From: Nemertoderma westbladi
Taxonomy: Eukaryota; Xenacoelomorpha; Nemertodermatida; Nemertodermatidae
Direction of reading: 5' to 3'
Assembly (NCBI GenBank): GCA_032718475.1
Contig: JAUCBJ010003131.1
Coordinates: 1-64,000, forward strand
DNA length: 64,000 nt
A program made the position numbers and the translations under genes. Shown here in pieces: positions 1 through 11,238 of this stretch. How positions within the stretch are numbered: position 1 is the first letter of the stretch; each line of letters starts with the position of its first letter. The notes under the pieces are model-generated. The model saw nothing but the letters and a program-made list of their open reading frames with translations, was not told the origin of the DNA and made no database searches.

Positions 1-575
1 TTAAACTTCTCCGTCGAGGTGAAAGCACACTTAGCGATCTGGGACTCTACGTAGTCTACCAGTGTGCGCCAGTGTTTCGCGTTGCCAGAGAACTTCGGCG
101 GTTGCTGTGCCGGTAATCCGTGTCTAGCCGCGAATTTCGCAATCTCGCTAACCAAATCCAACTGTCCGCGTCCCTGTTCGGCGGCGTCGTCCAGTCGCTC
201 CCTTCCGCGCGTTGTTCGTCGGTAGGAATTATTAACGGGATCTTCTTCTCGATGTGTCGGAGTCCGTCTAGTCTCCTGTTCTCTCCTCGGTGGTCGATGT
301 TGTCTAGGTTGTTCCAACTCCACGCTGGTTCGTGATCGATCCGACGGTTGCGCTTCGAGTCGCTCTTCTATCTGAGCTAGTCGGTCCGCTACAGGTCGCA
401 TTATTTCGGCGAGTCTGTTGGTGCTGATCGCTTCCGCTGGTTGCAACGTGGGTTTCTGTTGGGGTGTTTCTCGAGGTGGATTGTCGATGTAGGGTTCGTC
501 GATCTCTCCTCCCGTTTGTAATCCGCTGCCGCTGCCGCTCCAGTACGGAATATTTCCCGTTCCGTCGACTCCGAG
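1..575 (-). CDS. gag-like retroelement polyprotein, -1 frame part, cut by window edge
   Basis: This frame is open from just after a TGA at 576-578 to the left edge, about 191 codons. It lies -1 relative to the 403-2512 frame and overlaps it by about 170 nt. The last residues before the edge include PKFSGNAKHWRTLVDYVES, followed by a helix-like stretch ending in TSTEKF. This pattern (substrate-like P-x-F-x-G, W, then an acidic helix) resembles the start of the conserved gag region of BEL/Pao-type LTR retroelements. That assignment is from memory of the family pattern and is tentative. The codons give a sensible acidic, Gln-rich protein, whereas the competing frames stop near 401 and 304, so this is taken as the real continuation. 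Protease, RT and integrase, if present, would lie left of the window. The frame has no obvious start codon of its own. Confidence 0.5.
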
Positions 576-2512
576 TCACTGGATGAATCGCTGTCGTCCG
601 GATAAGGTGGTTGGCGGGTTCGCGTCCGGCGTATTATCCTTGGTCGAGTTCGTTGTGATCTGGGATCTACGGCTCTCCGTTGTTCGGTAGGCTCGCAAGC
701 CTTCCACGAAGTCGTAGGTCTCGTTAAACATTGGGTGAGAGGTCTAGTAAAAACATCTGAGTTAAGCTCTACTGTAGGTTTATAAATGACTGGGTTCGCG
801 CAGCACGTCACAGGTTTAACTTGCAATGGTTTACTCACCTGTTTTACTGTCATAAACGCAGGTTCGTCTCTCTCCACAAGTAAACTACGACTTACTGTAG
901 GTGGACTAGTTATGTTACCTGCTAAAATTGGCGATGAAGTCGCCCTAGGTTGCGGTATTTCCGTCACAACAAACCTGTTGCCTTGCGTCGAACGCACAGG
1001 CGTTATTTCCTTAGGTTTCGTAACAAAGACCGGTTTTATCGGAGTCGTGGGTTTGAGCATAGGAATAACTTGGGGAAAACGTTTACAGTAATCCTCGACG
1101 AACTCCTCTCCTCGATCTATCGCTCCCACGCTTCCTTCCTCGATCCGCTTCTGTATTCCGCGATATCGAGCTTCCATACGATCCAGGGCAGACAAGTCGT
1201 GTCCAGTTCGCGATCTTATAGATCTATCTCTCGCGTCGAGTTCGAGGTCCGCTTGCGCGTTCGCTGTCTCGCGCGATCTACGATTCAATTCGAACTGTAG
1301 TTGCATCTCCCTTTCGCGTCGATCTGCGTCCTGTTGTTGTGCCGCTAATTCCGCTTCCTGTATAGCTAATCGAGCGTTTATTTGCCGCGCCTCCAACTTG
1401 GCACGAGCGTCGGATGCTGCTTTCTTCCGTGCTAACTCGTCAGCTGCCGCCTGTCGTGCTAACTCGTCGGCTGCTGCCGCCGCGGCCGCTTCTCGCGCTA
1501 AGTCCTCCTCCAGTCTCCGCATCTCTGATGCTTCGAACTCAGCCTGTGCTTGAAGTTTCGCAAGTTTCGCTACGTCCTCTCTGCGCTGTTTTTCTCCTTC
1601 GATGGCGATCTGTGCCATCTGTAGTTGCGCTTCTTCCTCGGCGACTTGTTGTCGGCGTGCAACCTCCTGTTGTTGTCGAGTAATTCCAGACGCTGTTCTA
1701 CTAACGTCGCCAACGTTGCCAACGTCGCTCCGTACGCTAACGAACGATCTATCCAGTGGTGGATGTTGGTAGGCTCGCGAGCCTTCCGTAGTGAGAACTT
1801 CCGTCGTCCCTCGCGGTTCGACTTCCGGTTCGTCGATCGGTACGCCGCATCTACGAAGAAAATTGGTCAGCGTTTCCAACCTTCCGTCCAGGCAGTAGAG
1901 TTCTTCTTCCTCTTCGGGTTGTAACAACGCGTCCGAAACTGACTCACCTAGCAGTTGGTCGAACTGCTCCTGTTGAGCCAATCTTATCACCGACTTAAAC
2001 TGGATAAGGCTTTCTCTCGCACTTACCAATTTATCTACTATCTTTACCTGAGTAAAGTTGTCGCCACGCAACTCTGCAAGTTCGTGCAAACCTTTAAGTT
2101 TATCTACGGAGGCATGTACCCTACTTTCTATCCTTACCTGTAAGGTGTAGAACTCGTATCTCGACATCGGGGCGGTTAACTCGCGTAAAACGCGAAAACC
2201 TTCTCCGAGGTTCCGAGTAATCTGGGCCATGTGTCCTCCTATACTTCTAATAACGTTCTCCTGGCTTCCAGTCGAACTTACCATGTCCGGTTCCCGCGAT
2301 CTAGTCTGCGGGACGGTAAGGAAATCTTCGATTCTGCCGTCGCCACGCGTTGCGGCTTCCGGTATTTCCGTTCGGGGTACCGGCGACGCAAGCGGTGTGA
2401 CATCGGTGGAATCTCGGGTTCTCCTTCTCGGTTCGTCTACTGTCGATCTGTCCGGGTCGCACGAGTCATAGTCGGTAGGTGGGTATCTCGTCGAATGGGG
2501 TGTGTCACTCAT
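401..2512 (-). CDS. N-terminal structural (gag-like) ORF of an LTR retroelement
   Basis: A 703-codon ORF with ATG at 2512. The first 90 residues are Ser/Thr/Arg/Asp-rich and probably disordered. Residues about 100-200 look helical. Residues about 275-435 are a long highly charged Gln/Glu/Ala/Arg coiled coil with an alanine run. The tail is Ser/Asp-rich. No zinc knuckle, protease or RT is visible. The last ~55 residues look unlike the rest, and a -1 frame takes over near 575 with a gag-like motif. The true product is therefore probably a -1 fusion, or the gene carries an indel. The most likely role is capsid/structural protein of a BEL/Pao-like element. A host coiled-coil protein is the alternative. 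Base composition is much richer in GC than the flanking DNA. Confidence 0.5.
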   Translation of the reverse strand: MSDTPHSTRYPPTDYDSCDPDRSTVDEPRRRTRDSTDVTPLASPVPRTEIPEAATRGDGRIEDFLTVPQTRSREPDMVSSTGSQENVIRSIGGHMAQITRNLGEGFRVLRELTAPMSRYEFYTLQVRIESRVHASVDKLKGLHELAELRGDNFTQVKIVDKLVSARESLIQFKSVIRLAQQEQFDQLLGESVSDALLQPEEEEELYCLDGRLETLTNFLRRCGVPIDEPEVEPRGTTEVLTTEGSRAYQHPPLDRSFVSVRSDVGNVGDVSRTASGITRQQQEVARRQQVAEEEAQLQMAQIAIEGEKQRREDVAKLAKLQAQAEFEASEMRRLEEDLAREAAAAAAADELARQAAADELARKKAASDARAKLEARQINARLAIQEAELAAQQQDADRREREMQLQFELNRRSRETANAQADLELDARDRSIRSRTGHDLSALDRMEARYRGIQKRIEEGSVGAIDRGEEFVEDYCKRFPQVIPMLKPTTPIKPVFVTKPKEITPVRSTQGNRFVVTEIPQPRATSSPILAGNITSPPTVSRSLLVERDEPAFMTVKQVSKPLQVKPVTCCANPVIYKPTVELNSDVFTRPLTQCLTRPTTSWKACEPTEQRRAVDPRSQRTRPRIIRRTRTRQPPYPDDSDSSSDSESTEREIFRTGAAAAADYKREERSTNPTSTIHLEKHPNRNPRCNQRKRSAPTDSPK

Positions 2513-5230
2513 GTCTTATTATATACGTCAAGTACGGGTAATAAAATGTCAAAGTGTCTGAATGTTGAAGTGTCAAACTTACCTAACCGGTACAAATAAA
2601 TCAACAAGTCAGAATGTCGAAATGTCAAAATGTCGAAATGTACAAATGTCAAACTTACCTTGATATATATATATATCATATATATACCCTAACCGGTACA
2701 AATAAAACTAACAAGGTATATAATAAAATAAGTAGTAATCTAGCCTACCGGCTAAATTTGTACGAATAAGTGAGATAACGGTATACGTTAACAAAATGTA
2801 GATCAACAAGTATAAACAATAGGCCAAACAGCAACGTCTAACGGGAAAATAAGTACCAACAACACTACTAATAGACAGTGAAACCCACAAATTTTGAGTA
2901 CTACTGTGCTTTCTTAAGTTTGAACGACGCGAGTCGTAAAACTTACGTTCCTTTGATCTTCCAGTCGTACAAATTCCCAAATACAAACCGGACGTGGGTC
3001 TTTCCGTTTTTCGGCGGCGCGGACGAATTTATTGTCTCCCAAACTTTGCGAAAAGCGGTCTAATCCTCGAAGCGGTCCAGAAATGAGTCCTTGAGTCCTG
3101 AAAAGGTCGAAGGTGAGAGTTTTACTTCTACGCTTACGAAAAATCTTCCTAGGTACCGATACAAATTGGTCTTTAAACCCTATGTACCTTTTCAAGTACC
3201 GAAAAGTAACACCGCACACACACGGCGTAAAACAAAGTGCTACAAACTAACTGTTAGCTAGTCAAAGATTAAATACGAAAGTACTAGCTACCCTAAAAGC
3301 CTACTGAAGCAGGGGACGTTCTAAATTACTAAATTTACTAACCTTAATTTTAAATATCTCCTACTTTCAATAGCTAACAATCGAAATAATACTATACACT
3401 AATTTCAGAATTTGTATAATATACTTCCTACTGTAGGTAGGAATACTATACACTATGGTAGAATACTATATACTAATTTATATAAAATACTTCCTACTGT
3501 AAGGGTCCAGTAGTATACCGCTTACCAGATCCTAGTAACGATGTACCTTACTATGAGACTCTAGTAATGTATACGGGCTTGTACAGTATCTGACAACAAA
3601 TCCCAGTCCAGGATATCTAAACAAACAGATATAGTACACAAACGACTACTGGCGAGGAACAGAGCCTTGTATCTATTCTATGTACGTGAGCGGGTCGAAT
3701 GCCTACGTACTAGACAGAAGGATACCTGTCCTCTAACCGGTGAGGCAGATGTACAGTTACCGTAACAGACCAAACTCACGGGAAAACAATCCCCGCGCAG
3801 CGAATCCTAACTATCACTGACAGTCCTAAATACAGTAACTTGCCGCGGTGTGATTTATATGGTTTATATACGAGCTAGGTGGTTAACAGACCTAGTGTAA
3901 CAACACTGACAGTCCTGAATCAGTCGAAAAGGGGTCGTACCTAAATGTAACAATAACTGATCCCCCTGTACGAAATCAGTCTAAAGGGTCAGGCCTAAAT
4001 GTAACAATACCGTTGTCCAGACAAACAACAGTTTAATAACGAAAGTGAAATACTCCTTATTTTGCCGCAACTAAATCAGATCCTAATTTTACAAATACAG
4101 ATAATTTCCACCTAACGTAATGTATAGTACGCTATAGCTAGTAGAACTTTAAGGGCGATATGTTTTAGGGCGTGTGTGTGTGGGTGTGTTACAAATAAAA
4201 CAATTTCGAGTAATTCCTTTACTAGGTTTTAGTGATTTTCTGACTAAAATGATACCGTGCGCTAGCTACTAAAATAAACTAGTCGCGTTTGTAGAACTTT
4301 ATACTCACGAATGACGTCAAAGCTCTCTCCTTCCTATCCACAACCCAATGGGCAACCACAGTGTTAGTAACTACACCCGTGATCGGCACTAATACCAGAT
4401 TCTGGTTGTAAGATAAGAATAGGGGTTAATCGCTACCGTACGTTAGCTGATCTGGTATACTAATTTAATTCTAGAACTTTGTTGCTGCGGTAGTTAGCAG
4501 CAATACCTATCAGTACGTGGCAAGGCGCGGTAGGATATTAATAAACCTCCCTAGGCCAAGCAGTGTGCCGGTAGCAGAAATGCTCCTTGCCTGATCAAAT
4601 AGCTAACTCCAGACAGGAAAGGGGGGGGGGGGGGTACTAATGTACGTTCTACAAAGCGAACCGGTACCAAACAGTCAGTGCTACGACTCACTAAATTATG
4701 GAACATATGCTGTCCGTACCTAATATGTACTCGCGTACTGACGAATGGCAATAGTTCGCACCTGTAGGAAGTACAGGTTAACCCAGGGGTTCGTAGGACT
4801 GACAAAAAGGGGGGGGGGGTTGTCTGGATATAATTATTTGATCCTAAATTTGCGGCGTCCAGTGCGGTGTCACGCTTACCCTGATCTATAGGTCTTACGG
4901 CGGGCAAGGGCGTCGAACAAAGTCTTACCTTCTCACAAAGCGGGCGCTGCATAGCAAGTGGAGTATTTCGAAGGGGCAAAGGGGGTGCGCGGTCAATCCA
5001 AATGTGGGCGCTAGCGTGTTGTGGACATCCCTTCCCTGCGTTGCTTACGGCCTAACGGTCTAGGCTGCCATCTCCCTGGTGTTCGGCTGTCCCGAAGTCG
5101 GACCAAAAGAAAACATGTCAGGAAATTGCAGTATATTTACAGTTTTACAAAGAATTATCAAACGAAGTTTCAACAAGAAACCGAATAAACTAATTTTAAC
5201 TAATACTAATAGAAGTGAATAAACGATCTA
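2513..5230. other. AT-rich leader or intergenic stretch, no gene seen
   Basis: No convincing coding sequence. Around 2560-2660 short motifs recur (aatgtcaaa, ccggtacaaataaa). An imperfect direct repeat of about 50 bp lies at 3390-3435 and 3463-3500 (shared: atacttcctactgta). Two poly-G tracts (4620-4634 and 4808-4817) sit inside a spurious minus-strand frame. The stretch may be the long 5' leader of the minus-strand retroelement at 1-2512. No LTR ends could be defined. Confidence 0.4.
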
Positions 5231-5239
5231 AGAAGAGTG

Positions 5240-5632
5240 ATAACCGAAGGCAAACCGGCCTTTTTATACTAGAAATTGCACATGGAAACTAAACAGAATT
5301 TTCCACAGCTTCACCATTGAGCAATGAAGTGCTTCGTGCCCTATGATTGGCCCAGCTCATCGTTCAACGCAGTCCGGCCCTTACACTAAATCTGGGACAT
5401 GGAATCCTAACAGAATTTTCCACTGCCTCACATTTGAGCAATAAGATAATTTATGCCCTATGATTGGCCTGGCTCATTATTCGCTACGCTGTACGCTTCT
5501 CATTGGCCTACCAATTAGCACCACACGAAAATAAATGGCCCCAAAATACAAATTTCCCGACTGGGATTCGAACTCGTAACCTACGTAATGTAACCAACGC
5601 CTTAACCATCTGACCACTACGCCACGAGAGTA
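5240..5632 (-). repeat. tRNA-headed repeat with internal ~117-bp duplication
   Basis: On the minus strand, 5632-5557 reads as a tRNA-like head. An A-box-like TGGCGTAGTGG is near the start and a near-consensus B box, GAGTTCGAATCCC, is near 5577-5565. Downstream, two copies of an ~80-bp block (5398-5478 and 5281-5360) share aacagaattttccac and gccctatgattggcc. This is the plan of a tRNA-derived SINE, or of a composite repeat with a SINE head. An internal Pol III promoter is expected from the boxes. It is not a functional tRNA gene, because the acceptor stem does not pair convincingly. Confidence 0.55.
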
Positions 5633-5770
5633 CCTAAGGGTTTTATGTGTACAAATATGAATAGGCATATTACATTACTGTAACTTAATCAAAATACGTC
5701 GGATTTTCAAAAGTTTTTACGTTAAAGTTAAACTACAAATGCTACCTTATAGTGAAATAATTCATCAACC

Positions 5771-6361
5771 ATTGATAATAATCAACTAAGGAAGGTCGAT
5801 GACTTCCAGTACCTTGGATCATGGATAGAGAGTAGTAAAAAGGACATAGAAGTTAGGAAAGCAAAGGCTTGGGTAGCTCTATCAAAAATGGATACCATCT
5901 GGAAATCAGATCTCTCCAGGCACCTGAAGACTAAGTTCTTTCGAGCCACAGTGGAAAGTGTATTTTTATACAGGGGTGAGACCTGGACACTGACTAAATC
6001 ACTTGAACAACGAATTGATGGTTGCTACACAAGACTACTAAGGGCAGCCCTAAACATCAGCTGGAGTCAACACATGACAAACGCCGAGCTTTATGGTACA
6101 ATACCACCTGTATCAACCACCCTCCGTGAAGGCAGATTAAGATTCAGTGGGCACTGCTGGCGAAGTAAAGACGAGGTCATACCAGATCTACTTCTCTGGC
6201 AACCAACTCATGGAAAGCGTAGTCGTGGACGACCGGCCATAACATATATACATCAACTTGAAAGGGTTACTGAACTTGGGAGAAACGAAATTGCGACAAC
6301 TATGGAGAATCGGGAAGCCTGGAAGGATCTCATTTCCACTGTCCGAGTTTGCTCGACCTAG
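5771..6361 (+). pseudogene. LINE 3' fragment (C-terminal region after the RT domain)
   Basis: The frame is open from about 5771 to a stop at 6359-6361. It starts with DDFQYLGSWIES, the typical motif just after the RT fingers/palm of APE-type LINEs. It continues with YRGETWTLT (the C-YGCETW-like motif) and RLRFSGHCWR, LLLWQPTHGKRSRGRP, the arginine-rich C-terminal signature of this LINE class. The RT catalytic core is missing, so this is a 5'-truncated copy, as produced by incomplete target-primed reverse transcription. The 3' end runs into a (tag)n tail at 6359-6370. The fragment at 58788-59233 has the same domain and the same tail type. No host function is expected. Confidence 0.8.
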
Positions 6362-6541
6362 TAGTAGTAGTTTAACAGGGGTCTGTTTGTAAATTACAGT
6401 AGTCAAAGTACGATTGTATTCCATGGCTTGAGATTCGAGGTAGAGGTTGTTAAAACATGGAGCGCACAATAAATAATCAATGATGTCAAGTTTCAAATCG
6501 GCTACAAGTTTCAAATTTTTCAAACATTGAAAATTTATGAC

Positions 6542-6760
6542 CTATTCAGCTTCTGTAGGCTTCAAACCATTCACAAAGCAGCCTACAAACGCATCGTCAG
6601 CATATACTCCATCTCCCTTAATACAACAACAATTTGAGCAAGTTGGAGCCCCACCCCCACATTTCTGAGCTATTTCGATACAACAAGCCGTTAAAAATCG
6701 TCTATTTGGCAATATATATCCACCTCCATCAGCGTTATTTTTCGTCTTTGGAATGTAATC
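6542..6760 (-). CDS. Cys-rich coding-like exon, unknown gene
   Basis: About 72 codons are open on the minus strand and end at TAG 6544-6542. The translation is protein-like and Cys/Gly-rich, with CGGGAPTCSNCCCIKGDG and a final AFVGCFVNGLKPTEAE. A TAA lies just upstream in frame, and an AG that could be a splice acceptor is at 6761-6760, so it could be a terminal exon. I do not recognise the family. It lies between a LINE fragment and another coding-like exon on the opposite strand, so part of an unrecognised mobile element is an equal alternative. Confidence 0.3.
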   Translation of the reverse strand, partial: DYIPKTKNNADGGGYILPNRRFLTACCIEIAQKCGGGAPTCSNCCCIKGDGVYADDAFVGCFVNGLKPTEAE

Positions 6761-6904
6761 TAGATACCATTAGACGCGCCTTCATCTGCAGATTCCTCAA
6801 ATTTACATTATGACTATGAAAACCTTTTTGGGTCACATTTGACACAAATGGTACTGCGCGGGTTAAATAGGTGTTTGAGAATTAAAACAGTAATTTTCTT
6901 TCAG

Positions 6905-7055
6905 GTTGCGATATCAACAGAGAGTTACTGGGGACTGTGAAGGTGGTTTATGTGAGATGAATAAAGACATCACTCTATCCTTCTTTACAGATGGTTGGCA
7001 GCTAATACAAGAGCGAACCATTCAACTTGTAAATGACAGGTTTGTGTTAAAGTAG
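6905..7055 (+). CDS. possible terminal coding exon, unknown gene
   Basis: A good splice acceptor (pyrimidine-rich, ending ttttctttcag at 6904) is followed by an open frame of 49 codons to TAG at 7053-7055. The translation, with VTGDCEGGLCEMNKDITL and FFTDGWQLIQERT, has ordinary soluble-protein composition. It would start with one base left over from the previous exon. No upstream exon could be identified between the LINE fragment and this point, so the gene is either interrupted or its other exons lie further left among the repeats. Function unknown. Confidence 0.35.
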
Positions 7056-9500
7056 GCCACATTATTCAAAACTTGTTCATTCATTATACCGGGAGAAAGC
7101 CACCCACAATATTAGATTATATCAACAATAATGGCATAGGATAAGAAAGTGGAGGAAACTAGGACATAAAATTCAGTGTCATACGTTTTTCAATTTTCAC
7201 ACTGAGAGATTTTGGTTGTAAAATGTTACTGGATCGGATATGTTTCATTTATAATTAGTGCTAGATAATTTTTTTTAGATAATTTATAATAGCATTATTA
7301 TATGTAACGAAATAATTGGCTTGCCTCAATAGTTGATATACAATTATAAAAGTAATTCCAAGGTCGAAATTCACTGTCTTAATTGTGGGGCGAGCGACGA
7401 AAGTAAGCGAGCTTAGCATACAGGTACCACTAACTCAATCGGTGTGTCTGTTGTTCTGTCGTGTTCAATTTTAAACGTTAATAACTATCCAAACTTGGTA
7501 CCCATGTAGTCTGGCAAAAGTTTAGAAATTGGAGTTGAATTTTCATGTGGCTATCGAGAAGCTAAGATAATAGCAGTTAATTAGTTAATTAAGTTGATTA
7601 GGGTAAAAACAGAATTTTCAAGCCTGTCTTTTAATTGAAATTAATTATTTTATAGTATAAGATATAAATAATTATTCTTAAAAGTTATACAGCTGTAATC
7701 CCCATACCCCATTCCATTATTGTTTTTAATTTGTTCAAGTTATTTGCTTTAATAAATTTGTTTTTAATTGATCTAAACGTACTGTTATTAAGTCATAATG
7801 CCCTCGTCACTCTATACCTCCCTCATTCCTTGGCATACCAGCTATTGCCTATTAGTTGGAACTAGTCCAATCATCTCACCACTACTTGGCAACGGGTAAT
7901 TACATCTATAGGACATAGGCAAGGCAGGCACTACTAGTGTAGAGTGACTAATAAGCCAGCTTGCTTATTATTTATCTCGCAAAATTATTGCCTGAGTATT
8001 TAATCATATTCTTTAGAATCTTTAGCTAAATAATTTTTTTTTGATTTTTTTTAATTTTTTTTTTTTAAATAATTTTTTTTTTTGAGGTGTTGACATGATA
8101 AATTAATATTTCAGTATCAATACTATCGGCATAAGGTAAGTTTTAATAATTTTTACATTTTGGATTGCCTCCACAGTCCACACCTAAAAATATATTACTT
8201 TTAAAACACAAATTTCCTGTTAATACCTCTGCCATAAATTAATCCTCTGTGCTCCTTTGCGGTTGGGGGTGGTGCCGATTAAGAGGGTGGTTGTAGCGAG
8301 GAAGGGAACTGTCCTCTCTTTTTTGATAAAATTCTTATTGGCAGTTTGGTTAAATTTCTTATTTATTTATTTAAATTTCTTAAGTACCGATTTTGGGATA
8401 GAATTGCTCAATTTTAATGTGTATCTGATAACTGAGCCTCGTCCTGCGCGAAGGCTCCACGAACGTGTTGAAGTTTGTTTGCATCAGTGACTGGTAAGAG
8501 TTATAAATTATGGATTATTATCTAATATCTGACAGGAGTAATATAGGTTAGGATAAATACAAGCAATGTTAACAAATATTTTCCCCACACCCTAGGGTGT
8601 CTGAGTATATGACACATAAAATGGGGAAGTTGGTTTCACTGTATAAAATAATGCAGCCAACTTCCCCCAAATATCCTCTGCTACATATTCTAAAAGCGAT
8701 ATAACAACAAATGGTGTAAAAGCAGTTGGGTGTCACCCATCATGTGCGACTTTATCACTTAATTAATTATTACTGTGTCATACGTGGTTTTAAGAGCATA
8801 GACCATAGACAGACTTTATGCGGCCTTTAGTTTAGTTTATTGAGTTGCTCTTCAGATAAGTAAAGCACATTGATTCTATAGCATATCGCTTGTATTCAAT
8901 GGCGCAAAATGACTGCAAACTCCAACTATGTGTTAAACGGGTTTGAAAAATTAATTTAATTTAATTTAAAGCATTACGGGGAACAGGTTGCAGTGTCAGT
9001 GTTTCCTAACCAAAACGATAAACGAAACATTATTTCCGTTGCACTCAAGATCACTAATTTCACTTGCGTTCAATGTGCGCCACTATCAGCTAATCTGACA
9101 TCTCCCTTCTATTTTCTGTTCCTATTCCTGGTCTCCATTCCTAGATTTCGTTTAGTCCTATTATAAAAATATCAACTGTGCGTGCACTGCCATTACAGTG
9201 TTACTGATAATTCATGTCTATGATTAACATAGAATTTAAACATACTAGGCCTACTGGTACAAGTTCATATGGTTAGTGACTGGTACAGTATACATCCAAT
9301 AAAATGTATTTATATATCAGTGACAACTAACTGGTTCATAGCCTAAAAATTATTTCTTTTTCCATATAACATTTTTTTACAATCCTTTAAAAATATAAAA
9401 CCTTTATAATATTTTTTTACTATAGCTATTCATACATCAACAAAATGTAACAGAATATGGCATATTAATATTATTAAAAAGGTATAAAAAAAATTTCAAC
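7056..9500. other. AT-rich intergenic DNA with one dispersed repeat
   Basis: No gene is seen. A dispersed repeat occupies about 7388-7600. It starts tgtggggcgagcgacg and shares long identity with the minus-strand copy at 33290-33503. T-rich low-complexity DNA lies at 8035-8085. A short open frame at 8257-8490 has no recognisable protein character. Confidence 0.5.
7388..7600 (+). repeat. dispersed repeat, copy 1 (tgtggggcgagcg end)
   Basis: Begins tgtggggcgagcgacgaaag and includes accactaactcaatcggtgt and ttttaaacgttaataact. The reverse complement of 33290-33503 carries the same blocks in the same order, with a (tgttctg) expansion inserted. A more distant relative ends at about 45450 (ctcgccccacag). 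The class is unknown. The shared fixed end suggests a non-autonomous transposon terminus. Confidence 0.6.
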
Positions 9501-9503
9501 ATT

Positions 9504-9922
9504 CTAACCCACATTAAGAGTGGCACTGGTGGTAGTGTTGGGGGGGGGGGGGGGGGGGCTTTTATAAATACTACTACAAATGGGGTCGATATAGTCCATG
9601 TAGCCGAGAATGGAGGTAGTGATGAAGATGAGAATGGCACTGACGAGGCATTGGATGAGGAACCAATGGGATTGTTGCTCCTGAGTTACTGCATGGAAGC
9701 TGCTGCCCGCCTTCTTTAGAAACACTCCAGTCTCAGGGCTGGGTCGACCATAGTTCTTGAAGGCTACTGAATGGAATAGGTAGACTTGATCGACAAGGTC
9801 CTTATTCTTCCAGATCTTAAAGTTATCTGCCTTATCTACAAATGTGGTCAGCTTCTCGTGGTGAGATGGCAGGAAGACTGCAGCAGCTGAGGGCAGGATG
9901 AGGATGATGCCATTGACTCTCT
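9504..9922 (-). pseudogene. coding-like segment with a membrane-spanning stretch, no start
   Basis: About 138 minus-strand codons are open between a TGA near 9920 and a stop at 9504. The protein is plausible: LTTFVDKADNFKIWKNKDL, then VYLFHSVAFKNYGRPSPETG, then a hydrophobic helix (QCLVSAILIFITTSILGY) near the C-terminus. The G-run at 9541-9558 lies inside it and corrupts the end into polyproline. Upstream (to about 10080) coding-like sequence continues but is broken by stops. I do not recognise the family. It is probably a decayed gene or mobile-element ORF. Confidence 0.35.
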
Positions 9923-10480
9923 TCCATCAACTCTCCACAACACAACACAGCAAGGTAGGAACCGCACTGGCGTGGCAACCTCATGGCGCTTCTCCAACTG
10001 AACAGACCATTGATCAAATATGGAGCAGCTATGGTGCCCAGTTACCTTGCAACCGAGGCATATGTTGCAACTGAAACTCAAAACTGGGTATCAGAGAGTT
10101 TCAGTCTGTAAGAGCTAATGGATATAGCATCAAGTCTGCAACAGGAGACATCTTCATTAACATAATTGTGGTGGGTTATCAGCACATCCTCTGACAGTAG
10201 GGGAAGGTCGCTGGCCCAGCAAGTGATTCAGATCAAGGTGCAGTGGGAATGTAAGAGCTATTATTTGCAGTAGGATGATCATTTATGAGGTCACTGGGCA
10301 TTGACCACGAATCCGAGCAGCTGTTATGCACCATCCATCGAACCACAGCAACTACTGCCAGAGTTTGATGCAGTTGGCCAGCCTTAAGCTAATTTGGCAG
10401 GGAAGATGTGGCTGCCCGGATATACTGATGTTGATGGCGGTGAACCATATCAATTGATTAATCAATTCCATGATAATATT

Positions 10481-11047
10481 TGTGACGGGATCCGAGTTGG
10501 CAAAGGATCCCAACCGGGTGAAATTTGTCGTGTTTCGTGAAAGGCCATAGGCCGATGTAAATACAGAAGAGTTATTGCTTTGTCGTTGTTAATACTATCT
10601 GATATATAAGTATCAGTAATCAGGTCACAGCACAATCAGTAAGTACTATGGTCGACGACAGTCAAAAACCGTCTGATATCCACAGTAGATAATAGCCAAC
10701 TGAACAAAATTGATATTGAGCAACAAATATATATGTGGAAACCGTATGGAAACACGTTATACAATCCTACCTACATAATGCCTCACCAATAGATACACGT
10801 TATGCGGCCATGTGCGGGCCTCCTAATGGTTGGGTTTTTCCCCCAGCTGGCACCCCGTGTTCTCTCGGCCCCATGCTAGCTTCTCCCCTGAGATGTGTTG
10901 TTAACCATCTCCCAGCTAGCATCACATCACCTCATATTCCTCGGTATGCAATATTATATTGGATATGGATACCTGACTGTGATTCGTAAATCACCCTGTT
11001 CCCTATTCTCTCGGTAGGTGGCGTGCAGCGGTATGGATCCGCTAACA
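10481..11047 (+). mobile_element. solo LTR, copy 1, with 5-bp target duplication
   Basis: 567 bp bounded by TGTGACGGGATCC at the left and GGATCCGCTAACA at the right, an imperfect inverted TG..CA pair as in LTRs. It is flanked on both sides by the direct repeat atatt (10476-10480 and 11048-11052). The same sequence recurs at 34428-35018 (minus) and 42793-43396 (plus), each with its own perfect 5-bp duplication. Shared internal blocks include tatgcaatattatattg and an ending of tgattcgtaaatc. No internal coding region is attached, so this is a recombined solo LTR. The TGTGACGG start and 5-bp duplication fit Ty3/gypsy- or BEL-type integrases. Confidence 0.88.
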
Positions 11048-11238
11048 ATATTAAATATTAAAAGAAACAACCATGATATATTATAAAACTTTTATGAAGT
11101 ATAACTCAATGAACAAAATAGTTACTCAAAAACTTTTTTTTTTCAAAAGCTCACGAATAATAATAGTTGGTATGTTATATTGTGTTATTTGACTTTGAAG
11201 TTGAAGGTTAACTTTGAAGTTATTCTTCCTTTTATAAT

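Noticed and set aside
4551-4979. 142-codon minus frame
   Set aside because: Runs through two poly-G tracts and has no protein-like pattern.
5090-5115. Primer binding site next to an LTR for the gag-like ORF at 1-2512
   Set aside because: A TGGTCC-like word is present on the minus strand, but no LTR ends or matching repeat could be defined.
10735-10989. 84-codon frame, and the similar one at 34557-34757
   Set aside because: Both lie inside solo LTRs and are not conserved between copies.
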